From Anaerolineales bacterium (GTDB lineage Bacteria; Chloroflexota; Anaerolineae; Anaerolineales; UBA11858), in NCBI GenBank assembly GCA_024763275.1, contig JANTFT010000018.1:1-45178 (forward strand): a stretch of 45,178 bases of DNA, read 5' to 3'. How positions within the stretch are numbered: position 1 is the stretch's first letter; each line of letters begins with the position of its first letter. The translations under genes were made by a program, and so were the position numbers. The notes beneath the pieces were generated by a model. The model saw nothing but the letters and a program-made list of their open reading frames with translations, had not been told where the DNA came from and did no database searches. Shown in pieces: positions 33,303 through 40,993 of the stretch.

Positions 33303-34235
33303 TCATTTTGTACTTGCCTCCCCACCCCCCTCAGATCCTCCTGCCTGCCCGCCAGGCTCCGCCCGCAGGTCATCTGGTTCAAGGTGAACATCGACATCAA
33401 GGATATTGAGGCCGGCTGACAGCAGCCTGTCCTTGACCTGGTGCCCGATCTGATGGCCTTCCCGGACAGAGATCCCTCCCGGCACGGTAACATGGATGTC
33501 CAGCAGGTAGACCAGGCCGCTCTTGCGGATGCGGCACTTCTCGATCGAGACCACTCCACCGACCCCCGCCGCGATCCTCCTGACCTGCTCCTCAAATTCC
33601 TCGGGGGCAGCCCGGTCCATGATCTCGTCGACCGCCGGCAGCAGCAGGTGAATCCCATTATAAAGAATCAACCCGCAGGCCAACAGCGCTGCCCAATCAT
33701 CAGCGGAAGCAAATCTTTCACCTCCGATCAGGGCAATGCTGATCCCTATGAAGGCTGCCCCGGATGTCAGGGCATCAGAATGCTGGTGCCAGGCATCAGT
33801 TTTCAATGAGCTGCTTCCCAGATCCTGACCCACTTGAGTCATTTTATGGAAAAGGGTTTCCTTGACCAGGATGACCAGGGCCAGGATGACTAATGTATAC
33901 CAGGCAGGCGTCTGGTGGGGGGCCGATAAACCCCTGATGCTCTGTACGGCAATGATCACTGCCGCGGAAATTAACGACAGGGCCACAACAATCCCGGCCA
34001 TGGATTCCGCTTTGCCGTGGCCGTAAGGATGATCCTCATCAGGTGGTTTTTGGGAAATCTGCAGCCCGCCCCAGACAACCAGGGAGGAAAATACGTCCAT
34101 GGTGGATTCGATACCGTCAGCAATCAGGGCGTAGGAATTGCCGATCAGTCCGGTGGTGATCTTGATAATAGCCAGCACCACGTTGACCGCTATGGCTCCC
34201 CCGGAGACCTTCAAACCGCTTTTCAATTCATTCAT
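33303..34235 (-). CDS. Cation diffusion facilitator family transporter
   Basis: A 310-residue CDF-type divalent metal/H+ antiporter. It has about six membrane helices. The metal site appears in helix 2 as ADGIESTMDVFSS (Glu-x3-Asp where YiiP has Asp-x3-Asp) and in helix 5 as WHQHSDALTSG (His-x3-Asp). The loop after helix 2 has PYGHGKAESM. The C-terminal cytoplasmic domain (about 205-290) has the ferredoxin-like fold with LDIHVTVPGGISVREGHQI. The tail is Gly/Glu-rich. The ATG at 34235 follows GAGGAG; the longer frame lacks such a site. It lies 41 bases downstream of the M24 gene on the same strand. Confidence 0.92.
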   Translation of the reverse strand: MNELKSGLKVSGGAIAVNVVLAIIKITTGLIGNSYALIADGIESTMDVFSSLVVWGGLQISQKPPDEDHPYGHGKAESMAGIVVALSLISAAVIIAVQSIRGLSAPHQTPAWYTLVILALVILVKETLFHKMTQVGQDLGSSSLKTDAWHQHSDALTSGAAFIGISIALIGGERFASADDWAALLACGLILYNGIHLLLPAVDEIMDRAAPEEFEEQVRRIAAGVGGVVSIEKCRIRKSGLVYLLDIHVTVPGGISVREGHQIGHQVKDRLLSAGLNILDVDVHLEPDDLRAEPGGQAGGSEGGGEASTK

Positions 34236-34276
34236 CAACGCTCCTCGACCTCGAAATCTGTGGCCCTCAGCGACCT

Positions 34277-35413
34277 TCACCCAACGATGAAATCCACCGG
34301 GTAATCGAAGAGGATCTGACCACCTTCAGGCGTGACCCGGTAGAGGTTCTCAAAACGAACTCCCCCGAAACCAGGAATTGCCAGGATGGTGTGGCCGATG
34401 GTCATGACCATATTCTCCCTCAGTTTAACCGTAATGTGAGCAGGCATAATTGTGGAAGCGGGAGTTTCTTCAAACCGCAGGCCGATACCGTGAGAGATGC
34501 CCTTGAGGTGATATTCTTCGAGTCCGTGCTTGGCGAGAATCTCCCTGCCGATGCGGTCCAGACGCCCGACAGTGACGCCCGGCTGCAGGGCTTCCCGGGT
34601 GGCGGAAATCATCTCCAGGTAGGCTTCAACCAGCAGCTGCTGGCGCCCATCAGGCTGGCCTACCACAAAGGTCCGGGCCAGGTTGGCGCAATAGCCCCTG
34701 TACATGGGAGTCAGGTCGATCACTACCAGGTCTCCCTCCCGAATCGCACTGTCATCCACTTTGCCATGGATCCAGCAGCTGCGCACCCCGATATTGATGT
34801 GCAGTGGTGTGCTGGTGCCCTCAGCTCCGGCTTTGAGCAGGGTATAGGTGACTTCGGTGGCAATTTCCCGCCCGGTTATCCCTGGTACCAGCAGCTCGCG
34901 GGCCCGGTCCATGCCCAAGCCAGCGATGCTCTGGGCTTTTCGGAGCAGCTCGATCTCCTGCTCCTGCTTGACCATGCGCAGCTCGTCCAGCACCGGATCG
35001 GAAGGGACCAGCTCCACATCAGGATTAAGCTTGCGAAACAGGTCCACCAGAAAAGCAGGGGTGCCAAACCACATCTGCATGCCCACTTTCAAGGGGCTTT
35101 TCCCTGGGGAGAGGCCCTCCGGGAACTCTTCCGCCAGCTTCCGAAAAGTTTTACTGACATTGGCCATCTGCTCCCCCACATGGGAAAAGACCTTGATCTG
35201 CTGATCACCCAGTGCTGCCCGCAGTTCACCCACTTCCGCTTTGAAACAGATAAAGACCGGGTCTCCAAAAGCGGGGATGATGGCCCGGGGCTGAACGCGG
35301 GTCTCACCGAAGAAGAACCGGTAGTCGTCCCGGTTCATGATCATGATCCCGACCATGCCCTGGTCCCTCATCAGGGCCTGGGCTTTTTTAATCCGCTGCT
35401 GATTGATCTCCAT
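34277..35413 (-). CDS. M24-family 'pita-bread' protein (Xaa-Pro aminopeptidase-like) with missing metal ligands
   Basis: A 378-residue protein with the two-domain layout of Xaa-Pro peptidases: N-terminal creatinase-like domain (1-130, GIMIMNRDDYRFFFGETR) and pita-bread domain (about 140-378). Of the five ligands expected for the dinuclear metal site, the first Asp (VVIDLTP), the His (GISHGIGLRFEE) and the last Glu (GVRFENLYRVT) remain. The second Asp is Asn (YCANLARTF), and the Glu before the usual PG turn is absent (VMTIGHTILAIPG). It may therefore be a non-peptidase such as a creatinase-type hydrolase, or inactive. The ATG at 35413 has AGGAGG nine bases upstream. The transporter gene follows. 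Confidence 0.85.
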   Translation of the reverse strand: MEINQQRIKKAQALMRDQGMVGIMIMNRDDYRFFFGETRVQPRAIIPAFGDPVFICFKAEVGELRAALGDQQIKVFSHVGEQMANVSKTFRKLAEEFPEGLSPGKSPLKVGMQMWFGTPAFLVDLFRKLNPDVELVPSDPVLDELRMVKQEQEIELLRKAQSIAGLGMDRARELLVPGITGREIATEVTYTLLKAGAEGTSTPLHINIGVRSCWIHGKVDDSAIREGDLVVIDLTPMYRGYCANLARTFVVGQPDGRQQLLVEAYLEMISATREALQPGVTVGRLDRIGREILAKHGLEEYHLKGISHGIGLRFEETPASTIMPAHITVKLRENMVMTIGHTILAIPGFGGVRFENLYRVTPEGGQILFDYPVDFIVG

Positions 35414-35576
35414 CAACCTAAACCTCCTGCTAGAAATGCTCTCCGCAGTAATAGTCTAACACCTAAGATTATATGGTGGGATCGCGCCTGCAGGGAAAAC
35501 TTTCAGTTGCAGCCAGGAAGGGGTTAAAAGAGAAAGTCCTATACTGGATCAACAGCAGGCAGCAACAAGGACGCTA

Positions 35577-36785
35577 TTAGTTCCCGGAATTGACGGCCTC
35601 CGCGATCTCAGAGGCTGTGGCGTAGATGACCAGCCCCTGCCGGTGGTAGGCATCCACATGGGACAGGAAACCATCCAGGGCCTCCAGGGCGGATTCCTCA
35701 GGGGGGTTCTCGGCCTGGGAGCCAACCGCATATTCAATGATGTGAGTGACAAATCCCCAGGCAGCCAACCGCTCCGATTGATTCTCGGCCAGGTAGCCGA
35801 GAGCATTGTCAAAATAAACCTGCAGCTGGTCAAAGTGCTGGCTACCCAGCACATCTGGTGGGGCGTCCTCACCCGGCAGGATGAAGGCAGTCAGCGGCAC
35901 ATGGTCGATCAGGGTCATTTTCCCTCCAGGGAAATCGGCGCAGACATCCTCATTGAGGTAATCAGGATGCCAGGGATGCATCAAATTCCCAGTTTCAAGG
36001 TACATGTCATTGCCAACACCGAACTGATCTCCGCAAACTGAACTGAGGTTGTTCATTTCCCCACCTGGAGTGAAATTGACCGTGCCCACAGATAGGCCGC
36101 TCTCCACCGTTGCTCGCATGACCAGGGACATGGCGCTCTGGGCCTGGGCCTCTCCGGATACGGGAACCTGGACCAGGAAGCCGGACGAGGTAGCCGGATC
36201 GATGCCGGCTATCTCCTGCAGGGCGACCGCGGCAGCAGGAACAGCCTCCAAGCGGTGTCCGTGGACCCCGATCTCATGGCCGGCGGCCTGCAGGCGCTCA
36301 AAGATCACCGGTCCACCCTGATATTCCACCAGTCCCTGAACGGTGGGAGCCATGAATTCCCAGGTAGCCCTGGCCCCATATTTTTCCAGCACACCGGCGA
36401 TACCTTCAATGGCAGCCAGCATATTTTCCGCTACAACAGGATCCACCTCGGTCATCCCCGGGTCGCGGTATGGCAGGTATTCCTTGGACCCATGGACATG
36501 GATCGCGTAGAAGAAGTACAGCGGAGGAATGTCTGAGATGGCTGCCTCCTCGCTGGAGGACTCAATGCCTGCGGACGGGACCGGCTCCTGGCAGTCAGCG
36601 GGGCAGGTGTCGGCATTCTCCGGCCCATCACAGACCCCGTCTCCACAGCTCTTTCCCTGCGGAAGATCCGCTGGCAGGACCCCATCAGCACCTGGCATTG
36701 GTGAAGAAGTAAATCCCCTGCAAGAACCAATCAGGGTCAGGAAGAGGATGACGATTGAGATCAGGTAAAATTTTTCTTTTTTCAT
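35577..36785 (-). CDS. Lipoprotein with polysaccharide deacetylase-like domain
   Basis: A 402-residue exported lipoprotein. The signal peptide ends in LIGSC (lipidated Cys near residue 22). Residues about 46-66 are a small cysteine-rich repeat, SCGDGVCDGPENADTCPADC, of the type found in eukaryote-like and surface proteins. The main domain resembles the NodB deacetylase barrel (EKYGARATWEFMAPTVQGL, LQAAGHEIGVHGHRLEAVPA, DALDGFLSHVDAYHRQGLVI). The His motif is partly degenerate (canonical H-x3-H gives VHGHRL), so activity is uncertain. AGGAGG precedes the ATG at 36785. A role in glycan modification or binding at the cell surface is inferred only. Confidence 0.7.
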   Translation of the reverse strand: MKKEKFYLISIVILFLTLIGSCRGFTSSPMPGADGVLPADLPQGKSCGDGVCDGPENADTCPADCQEPVPSAGIESSSEEAAISDIPPLYFFYAIHVHGSKEYLPYRDPGMTEVDPVVAENMLAAIEGIAGVLEKYGARATWEFMAPTVQGLVEYQGGPVIFERLQAAGHEIGVHGHRLEAVPAAAVALQEIAGIDPATSSGFLVQVPVSGEAQAQSAMSLVMRATVESGLSVGTVNFTPGGEMNNLSSVCGDQFGVGNDMYLETGNLMHPWHPDYLNEDVCADFPGGKMTLIDHVPLTAFILPGEDAPPDVLGSQHFDQLQVYFDNALGYLAENQSERLAAWGFVTHIIEYAVGSQAENPPEESALEALDGFLSHVDAYHRQGLVIYATASEIAEAVNSGN

Positions 36786-36897
36786 GGATCCTCCTTTTAT
36801 CCGAACCGAACTATCGCCTACAATAACCAGTCCATTATCGAACCCGGGCCCCCTGCCCTACGATTAGCAGCTCTCCCCAATAGCTGCAGCTTCAGGC

Positions 36898-37668
36898 TCA
36901 ATACTCCCCGAAGATCATTTCCCCCTCTCTGAACACAAACAGCTCCCCCCGCGGCAGGTCGATCCAGTTCTCATTCACGGTCAGCGGGTGGGAGGCGATC
37001 ACGAATCCACGCTGGTCGGGCGCTTCTTCCTCCCTGAAATCCACCTGCCAGTCCTCGTCTGCCAGACTGACGGGGCTGAAAGGAGCGGAGCGCTCCACCA
37101 GGTAGAGCCCGTTGTGTCCCTCTCTGTCCTTGTAGCAGAAAAGGCGCTCCCCATCCGCAAACAGCAGGTTCATGGTGCCTTTGTGGTTGAAATCAGTCAG
37201 GATGCCTTTTAGGCGCTGGTAATCCTCCAGAGAGGTCTCATCGCGCGCGAGGATCGTCAGCAGAGCACAGAGAATGGCCTCTGAATCGGTCTCTCCCACC
37301 GGGGAAAAGCGCAGCTCATCTCCAGGGAGAGGCGTTTCCGTCAGGGTGCCGTTGTGAGCCAGGACCACTTCCCGCCCCCGGAAGACGCGCACAAAGGGAT
37401 GGGTATTGGCCAGGCTGTGCGCCCCTTTGCTGGCGTCCCGGACATGGCCGATAAAGATCTGGCTCTGGAAAGGCTCATAATCGCGGATGAATTCAGCCAG
37501 GGGGCTGTCCTCAGCCTTGACCGCTTCCTTGAAGATCTGGCAGGCTTTCCCATCATAGCGAGCGATGCCCCAGCCGTGGGGGTTCTTTTCACTGCGGTGC
37601 CGGAAGCCCCGGAAAGAAAAGGAGGCTGACACCGGGTGTTTGAAATTCAATCCCAACAACTCACACAT
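36898..37668 (-). CDS. Class II glutamine amidotransferase (YafJ-like)
   Basis: A 256-residue stand-alone class II (Ntn) glutamine amidotransferase domain. The nucleophile is Cys2, directly after the start Met (MCELLGLNF). Other signatures are NPHGWGIARYDG, IGHVRDASKGAHSLANTHPF, VVLAHNGTLTE and GETDSEAILCALL. It releases ammonia from glutamine; the partner is unknown. It starts eight bases after the stop of the 2'-5' RNA ligase-like gene, with TTAGGAG overlapping that stop, so the two are coupled. Confidence 0.92.
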   Translation of the reverse strand: MCELLGLNFKHPVSASFSFRGFRHRSEKNPHGWGIARYDGKACQIFKEAVKAEDSPLAEFIRDYEPFQSQIFIGHVRDASKGAHSLANTHPFVRVFRGREVVLAHNGTLTETPLPGDELRFSPVGETDSEAILCALLTILARDETSLEDYQRLKGILTDFNHKGTMNLLFADGERLFCYKDREGHNGLYLVERSAPFSPVSLADEDWQVDFREEEAPDQRGFVIASHPLTVNENWIDLPRGELFVFREGEMIFGEY

Positions 37669-37676
37669 ATTTGCTC

Positions 37677-38258
37677 CTAATTAGCGGCTTCTTGCTCCTG
37701 CCAGCCTAATGGCAGCACCCTCGCGGGCTTGAAATGAAAGCTCGCATCAGGAATGATGTAAGATAGCTCTTCGCAGATGAAAGTTCCCTGGCCGCTCTGG
37801 CGTTGAAGCTCCTCGAGCAAGGCCTCATTCACCTCGGGGCCAGACAATCCCTCAGTGATCGTCATGTGCGGAATGAAATTCTCTGGATGCTTCATTTCCA
37901 GATTGAACAACCCGGTCGCATGCAAAGCATTCCGGATTTGCACCACGAGCTGAGCAGGTTGAATCTCATACCAGATGCATGGATAGGGAAGGAAAGAATT
38001 CAGCGGCCCAAAACGGATCTCAAATCCATTAAACCCGCGGAGAACCTTCCGGATCATTTCCCAATCTTCCGGAGAAGGATCATGCCCGAATGGCTGAGTA
38101 ACGGATATATGCGCTTCGCAATAGGATTGCGAGAGCGGGTCAACCCTTTCTCTCTGGGAATTAACAGAAGAACGGAGACTGTCGGGCGGCCAAATCACCA
38201 GCGTTCCGTATTGATAGGGCTTCTGCCATTCCTGCCAATTTTCGATATTTAGCATCAT
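37677..38258 (-). CDS. 2'-5' RNA ligase / 2H phosphoesterase family protein
   Basis: A 193-residue protein with the two H-x-S/T motifs of the 2H phosphoesterase fold: His50-Ile-Ser52 (EAHISVTQPF) and His131-Met-Thr133 (FIPHMTITEG). These enzymes act on cyclic phosphates or 2'-5' linked RNA. Spacing of about 80 residues is normal. A hydrophobic YIIPDASFHF precedes the C-terminus. It is upstream of, and coupled to, the glutamine amidotransferase gene. The real substrate cannot be inferred. Confidence 0.85.
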   Translation of the reverse strand: MMLNIENWQEWQKPYQYGTLVIWPPDSLRSSVNSQRERVDPLSQSYCEAHISVTQPFGHDPSPEDWEMIRKVLRGFNGFEIRFGPLNSFLPYPCIWYEIQPAQLVVQIRNALHATGLFNLEMKHPENFIPHMTITEGLSGPEVNEALLEELQRQSGQGTFICEELSYIIPDASFHFKPARVLPLGWQEQEAAN

Positions 38259-38391
38259 TGATCCATTTATTGGTAATCAGGATTAACTTGCATGACCGGA
38301 GGGAGGTCTCTCAACGCGAAAATTGCCAATCCCACTCTATAATCGCTGGTCCGTAAATCACACTGCCTTTTGAGTCAGATTCAACGATATA

Positions 38392-38670
38392 TTAACTGTC
38401 TTCATTGTCAGCATCCTTTTGCTGCACTTGACCATCATCCCCTTTAGTCTTACCGGACAGATAGCTGCCAATCACACGAACGATCACCGCCAGAGCAAGG
38501 ATGTAGAATCCCGTATAGACATCAATCACGAACACCAGACCGGCCAGAATTGATACTATTCCCACTATCAAATAACTCTTTTGATTAAGCTCCTTCCATT
38601 TTTTCAACCCCGAGATACCTAACAACACAGATAAGAGTACAAGTACTCCAATAAATAGGATATTAAACAT
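38392..38670 (-). CDS. Small membrane protein, unknown function
   Basis: 92 residues with three hydrophobic segments (about 2-20, 33-51 and 53-70) and an acidic, Gln/Asp-rich tail (GDDGQVQQKDADNEDS). A strong AGGAGG site precedes the ATG, supporting that it is a gene. I do not recognise the family. A TATAAT hexamer at 38735-38730 on the minus strand could serve as its -10. Confidence 0.7.
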   Translation of the reverse strand: MFNILFIGVLVLLSVLLGISGLKKWKELNQKSYLIVGIVSILAGLVFVIDVYTGFYILALAVIVRVIGSYLSGKTKGDDGQVQQKDADNEDS

Positions 38671-38912
38671 TTCTAACCTCCTGTCCTTGAGCCAGGCACT
38701 TGATCGTAAATGGCCCCGTGTCAGCTATGATTATACATGCTGATTGTGGCTGAACCTCCCTATCAGCCTGGCAGGTTCCGAAGCCCCAGCACACGCCCGG
38801 ATCAGTGATCAGCATTCAGTGATCGGCCTACAGACTTTGACTTGGTGATCGTCGCATAGATATGCACGCTAAGTCTGGTTACTGATTCCTTACCTGGGCG
38901 CCAGGCCGAGAA
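38671..38912. other. Intergenic region with heptamer-like words
   Basis: About 240 bases with a minus-strand TATAAT (38735-38730) and repeats of the GATCAGTGATCAG kind around 38800-38830. They resemble the words flanking the 34-base core repeats at 40.9-42.6 kb, but the core itself is absent here. Confidence 0.45.
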
Positions 38913-39164
38913 TCATCTCAATTCGATCGCCTTCTCCGGGCACTGCAGGACACAAGCACCGCAGGCGATACAGCGTTCGGCATCCTGAAAGATGACAACG
39001 CGCTTTTCGTAATCCGGCGTCCAGCAGCCTACCGGGCATACCTCATAGCACTGCCACACACCCCGGCACCTATCCGGATAGAAATGGATCTCAAGCTTGC
39101 GCAATTTCCTGGCGAGTTCCAGGTTCTCCGTTAGCGAAGAGAGCAAGGTGGGTTCTGTGGTCAT
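38913..39164 (-). CDS. HgcB-like dicluster ferredoxin with altered first cluster
   Basis: 83 residues with two ferredoxin-type motifs. The second is canonical: Cys65-x2-Cys68-x2-Cys71-x3-Cys75-Pro (CIACGACVLQCP). The first reads CRGVWQCYEVCPVGC: the second Cys of the usual C-x2-C-x2-C-x3-C-P is replaced by Val36, and an extra Cys47 follows the Pro. The cluster there may be [3Fe-4S] or use another ligand. In HgcB, the ferredoxin that partners HgcA, a further cysteine and a C-terminal Cys pair follow; here the protein ends at AIELR, so both are missing. It starts four bases after the HgcA-like gene with GGAGGTG overlapping, so the pair is tightly coupled and it probably reduces the corrinoid. 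Confidence 0.85.
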   Translation of the reverse strand: MTTEPTLLSSLTENLELARKLRKLEIHFYPDRCRGVWQCYEVCPVGCWTPDYEKRVVIFQDAERCIACGACVLQCPEKAIELR

Positions 39165-39168
39165 CGGT

Positions 39169-40794
39169 TCACCTCCACCCCACAGCCAGCGGGATCAACC
39201 AGTAGATCGCCCCCAGCATCAGGCCGATCATCGCTTCCCTGCCCCAGTTGGCCTGCTCCCCGCGCATTAGCGGGGACATACCCTGCAATTCGGCAGCAGA
39301 GAAAACGGATAATCCGGTCAGGCCTATCGCCCAATGGAAGAGTTGTTGAGCCGATAGCGGATTTAGAGATGCGTGGTAAGCGAACAGCCCGGCCAATGAG
39401 ATCGCGGTTAGAGGAATGCTTTTATAAAGCCCATCGCGGCCCGGCAGCCAGGGATGAACGATGGCATAGAAATATGACAACCCCAGCATGCTGAAGGTGA
39501 TCGGCCAGAACATGTGCCGCCAGAAAAGGAATACTGGCAGCAGGATGAACAGCCCATAAAAGCCCATCGTGACTGTGACCATCTCCAGCCGGTCCTTGAG
39601 CGGGAATGTGACCCAGCGCATCTCATCCGTTTTCTGGCGCTTATGCGCTAAATAAGCCGGGATGTCCTCCGCACGCACCGGCCCCCAGTGGGCGCCCCAG
39701 CCGGTCTCCTTGCGAATTCGCCAACCATCCACCCCGTTGGCGCACAATTGGGGCAGGATCAGAGTGTGATGATCAACAACCTGGTCAAGATGCGAGGTCT
39801 TCAGCGCTGCTATGACCTTTTCTGCGGTAAAGTATCCTCCCCCCGCTCCGCACCAGACATTGATTCCCGCAGAATCGGCTACCAGAAGCCAGGCATCGAC
39901 TCTGCCATCCAGCGCCCTGGTCAGCCGACGCACGGTCAAATCAAAGTTGCCAGTCACCAGCACGGGTGAGCCAGAATGGGGATGCCCGACCGCATACAGC
40001 CCCGTTCGCACTTTAGGATAGGGGGGGATGATGCGGAAGAACAACAGCCAAAAATCGAGCAGCAGGTTTCGGAGCGAAACCCGGTGGCGCAGGACGCCGA
40101 TCACCGTGGGTGGCAGAACGGGCTCTACCTCTTCCCCCGAGACAGGAACAGATTCATACAACACTAAACTGCCGCCGAGATAGGATGCAGCCGCCTGCGT
40201 GCGAAATCCAGTCCGGGCCAGCGTCGATTCGAACCCCCGCAAGGTATGGGTGGTCGTGCGCGTGATCAGCCAGGTGAGCAGCGCGAGCGGTAAACGTACC
40301 AGATAATAAAGCAGCCGGGCGATGAACCCCGCCGGCAATACTTCGTCAGCGATCAGCAGCCGTCCCTCCGGTCGCAGCAATTTCCGGCAGGCTTCCAGCA
40401 CGAAACGCAGCTCATCCAGCGGGAGCTCACTGAAGACCAGCGTGGATATGATCAGGTCAAAGGAGGCGGGGGGGAAACGCTCTGCAATTAACGTGGCATC
40501 CACGTATTCCAGCGAGACGCGCTCTTCCAGGCCCGCCCTTTTAATCCTGTACTCGGCTTCGTCCAGCATCCGCGGCGACGCATCGATGGCCGTGACAATC
40601 GCCCCGCGCTGTGCAATCATTTCCGTAAGCGCGCCTGTGCCGCAGCCGATTTCCAGTACGCGCATCCCCTCCCGGATATAATCGTTCGCGATGGTCTCCT
40701 TGATGTGCTGGATCTTTCCCAAAGTCAGCAGCTGTATGCCCCGGTCGTAATCTCCCGGCCTGGTTTCCAGCCACTTCATAAACACAGTAGCCAT
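39169..40794 (-). CDS. SAM methyltransferase fused to HgcA-like corrinoid domain and membrane helices
   Basis: 541 residues in three parts. Residues about 5-215 are a class I SAM methyltransferase: VLEIGCGTG at 46-54, acidic strand end TAIDASPRML, FDLIISTLVFSELP. Residues about 259-402 resemble the corrinoid-binding domain of HgcA, the mercury-methylating membrane protein: GLYAVGHPHSGSPVLVTGNF, VADSAGINVWCGAGGGYFT, LILPQLCANGVDGWRIR, HWGPVRAEDIPAYL and MRWVTFPLKDRLEM. The cap-helix core Asn312-Val-Trp-Cys315 is kept; canonical HgcA has NVWCA(A/G)GK, so Cys is present but the Lys is Gly. Residues about 407-538 form four to five membrane helices, as in HgcA. The ATG at 40794 has AGGAAGG nine bases upstream. 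The methyltransferase half may match the family called corrinoid protein-associated methyltransferase (CpaM); I recall the name but could not check it. Substrate unknown. Confidence 0.85.
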   Translation of the reverse strand: MATVFMKWLETRPGDYDRGIQLLTLGKIQHIKETIANDYIREGMRVLEIGCGTGALTEMIAQRGAIVTAIDASPRMLDEAEYRIKRAGLEERVSLEYVDATLIAERFPPASFDLIISTLVFSELPLDELRFVLEACRKLLRPEGRLLIADEVLPAGFIARLLYYLVRLPLALLTWLITRTTTHTLRGFESTLARTGFRTQAAASYLGGSLVLYESVPVSGEEVEPVLPPTVIGVLRHRVSLRNLLLDFWLLFFRIIPPYPKVRTGLYAVGHPHSGSPVLVTGNFDLTVRRLTRALDGRVDAWLLVADSAGINVWCGAGGGYFTAEKVIAALKTSHLDQVVDHHTLILPQLCANGVDGWRIRKETGWGAHWGPVRAEDIPAYLAHKRQKTDEMRWVTFPLKDRLEMVTVTMGFYGLFILLPVFLFWRHMFWPITFSMLGLSYFYAIVHPWLPGRDGLYKSIPLTAISLAGLFAYHASLNPLSAQQLFHWAIGLTGLSVFSAAELQGMSPLMRGEQANWGREAMIGLMLGAIYWLIPLAVGWR

Positions 40795-40898
40795 TCTGCC
40801 CAACCTTCCTGAAGAATTGTGCCCCTGTCAGCGCGCTAACAAATGAGCTCAGACGCCCGTGTCAGTAAGCCGTAAGCTCTAATAAGGTAAGCGGTTTT

Positions 40899-40932
40899 GA
40901 GCATAGCATAATTCACGCCTTTCTTCTAAAAC
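40899..40932 (-). repeat. 34-base core repeat, copy 1 (before the HgcA-like fusion gene)
   Basis: This core aligns with 41988-42021 and 42605-42638 without gaps. On the minus strand it contains TATGCTATGCT, a -10-like sequence about 105 bases before the gene start. Degenerate seven-base words (GCTTAC, GGCTTACTG) follow downstream. Confidence 0.7.
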
Positions 40933-40993
40933 AAGATCATTGAACTTCTCAGGAACTACCTCCTACCTCAGCACGGTCCGCTCCAGCGAGAGG

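Noticed and set aside
33441-35527. Long plus-strand frames opposite the transporter and M24 genes
   Set aside because: They are antisense shadows without start signals; the minus-strand products are recognisable families.
38913-40794. Calling the pair true hgcA and hgcB (mercury methylation)
   Set aside because: The cap motif lacks the Ala and Lys of the canonical form, a SAM methyltransferase is fused on, and the ferredoxin lacks the C-terminal cysteines. I treat it as a paralogous system.
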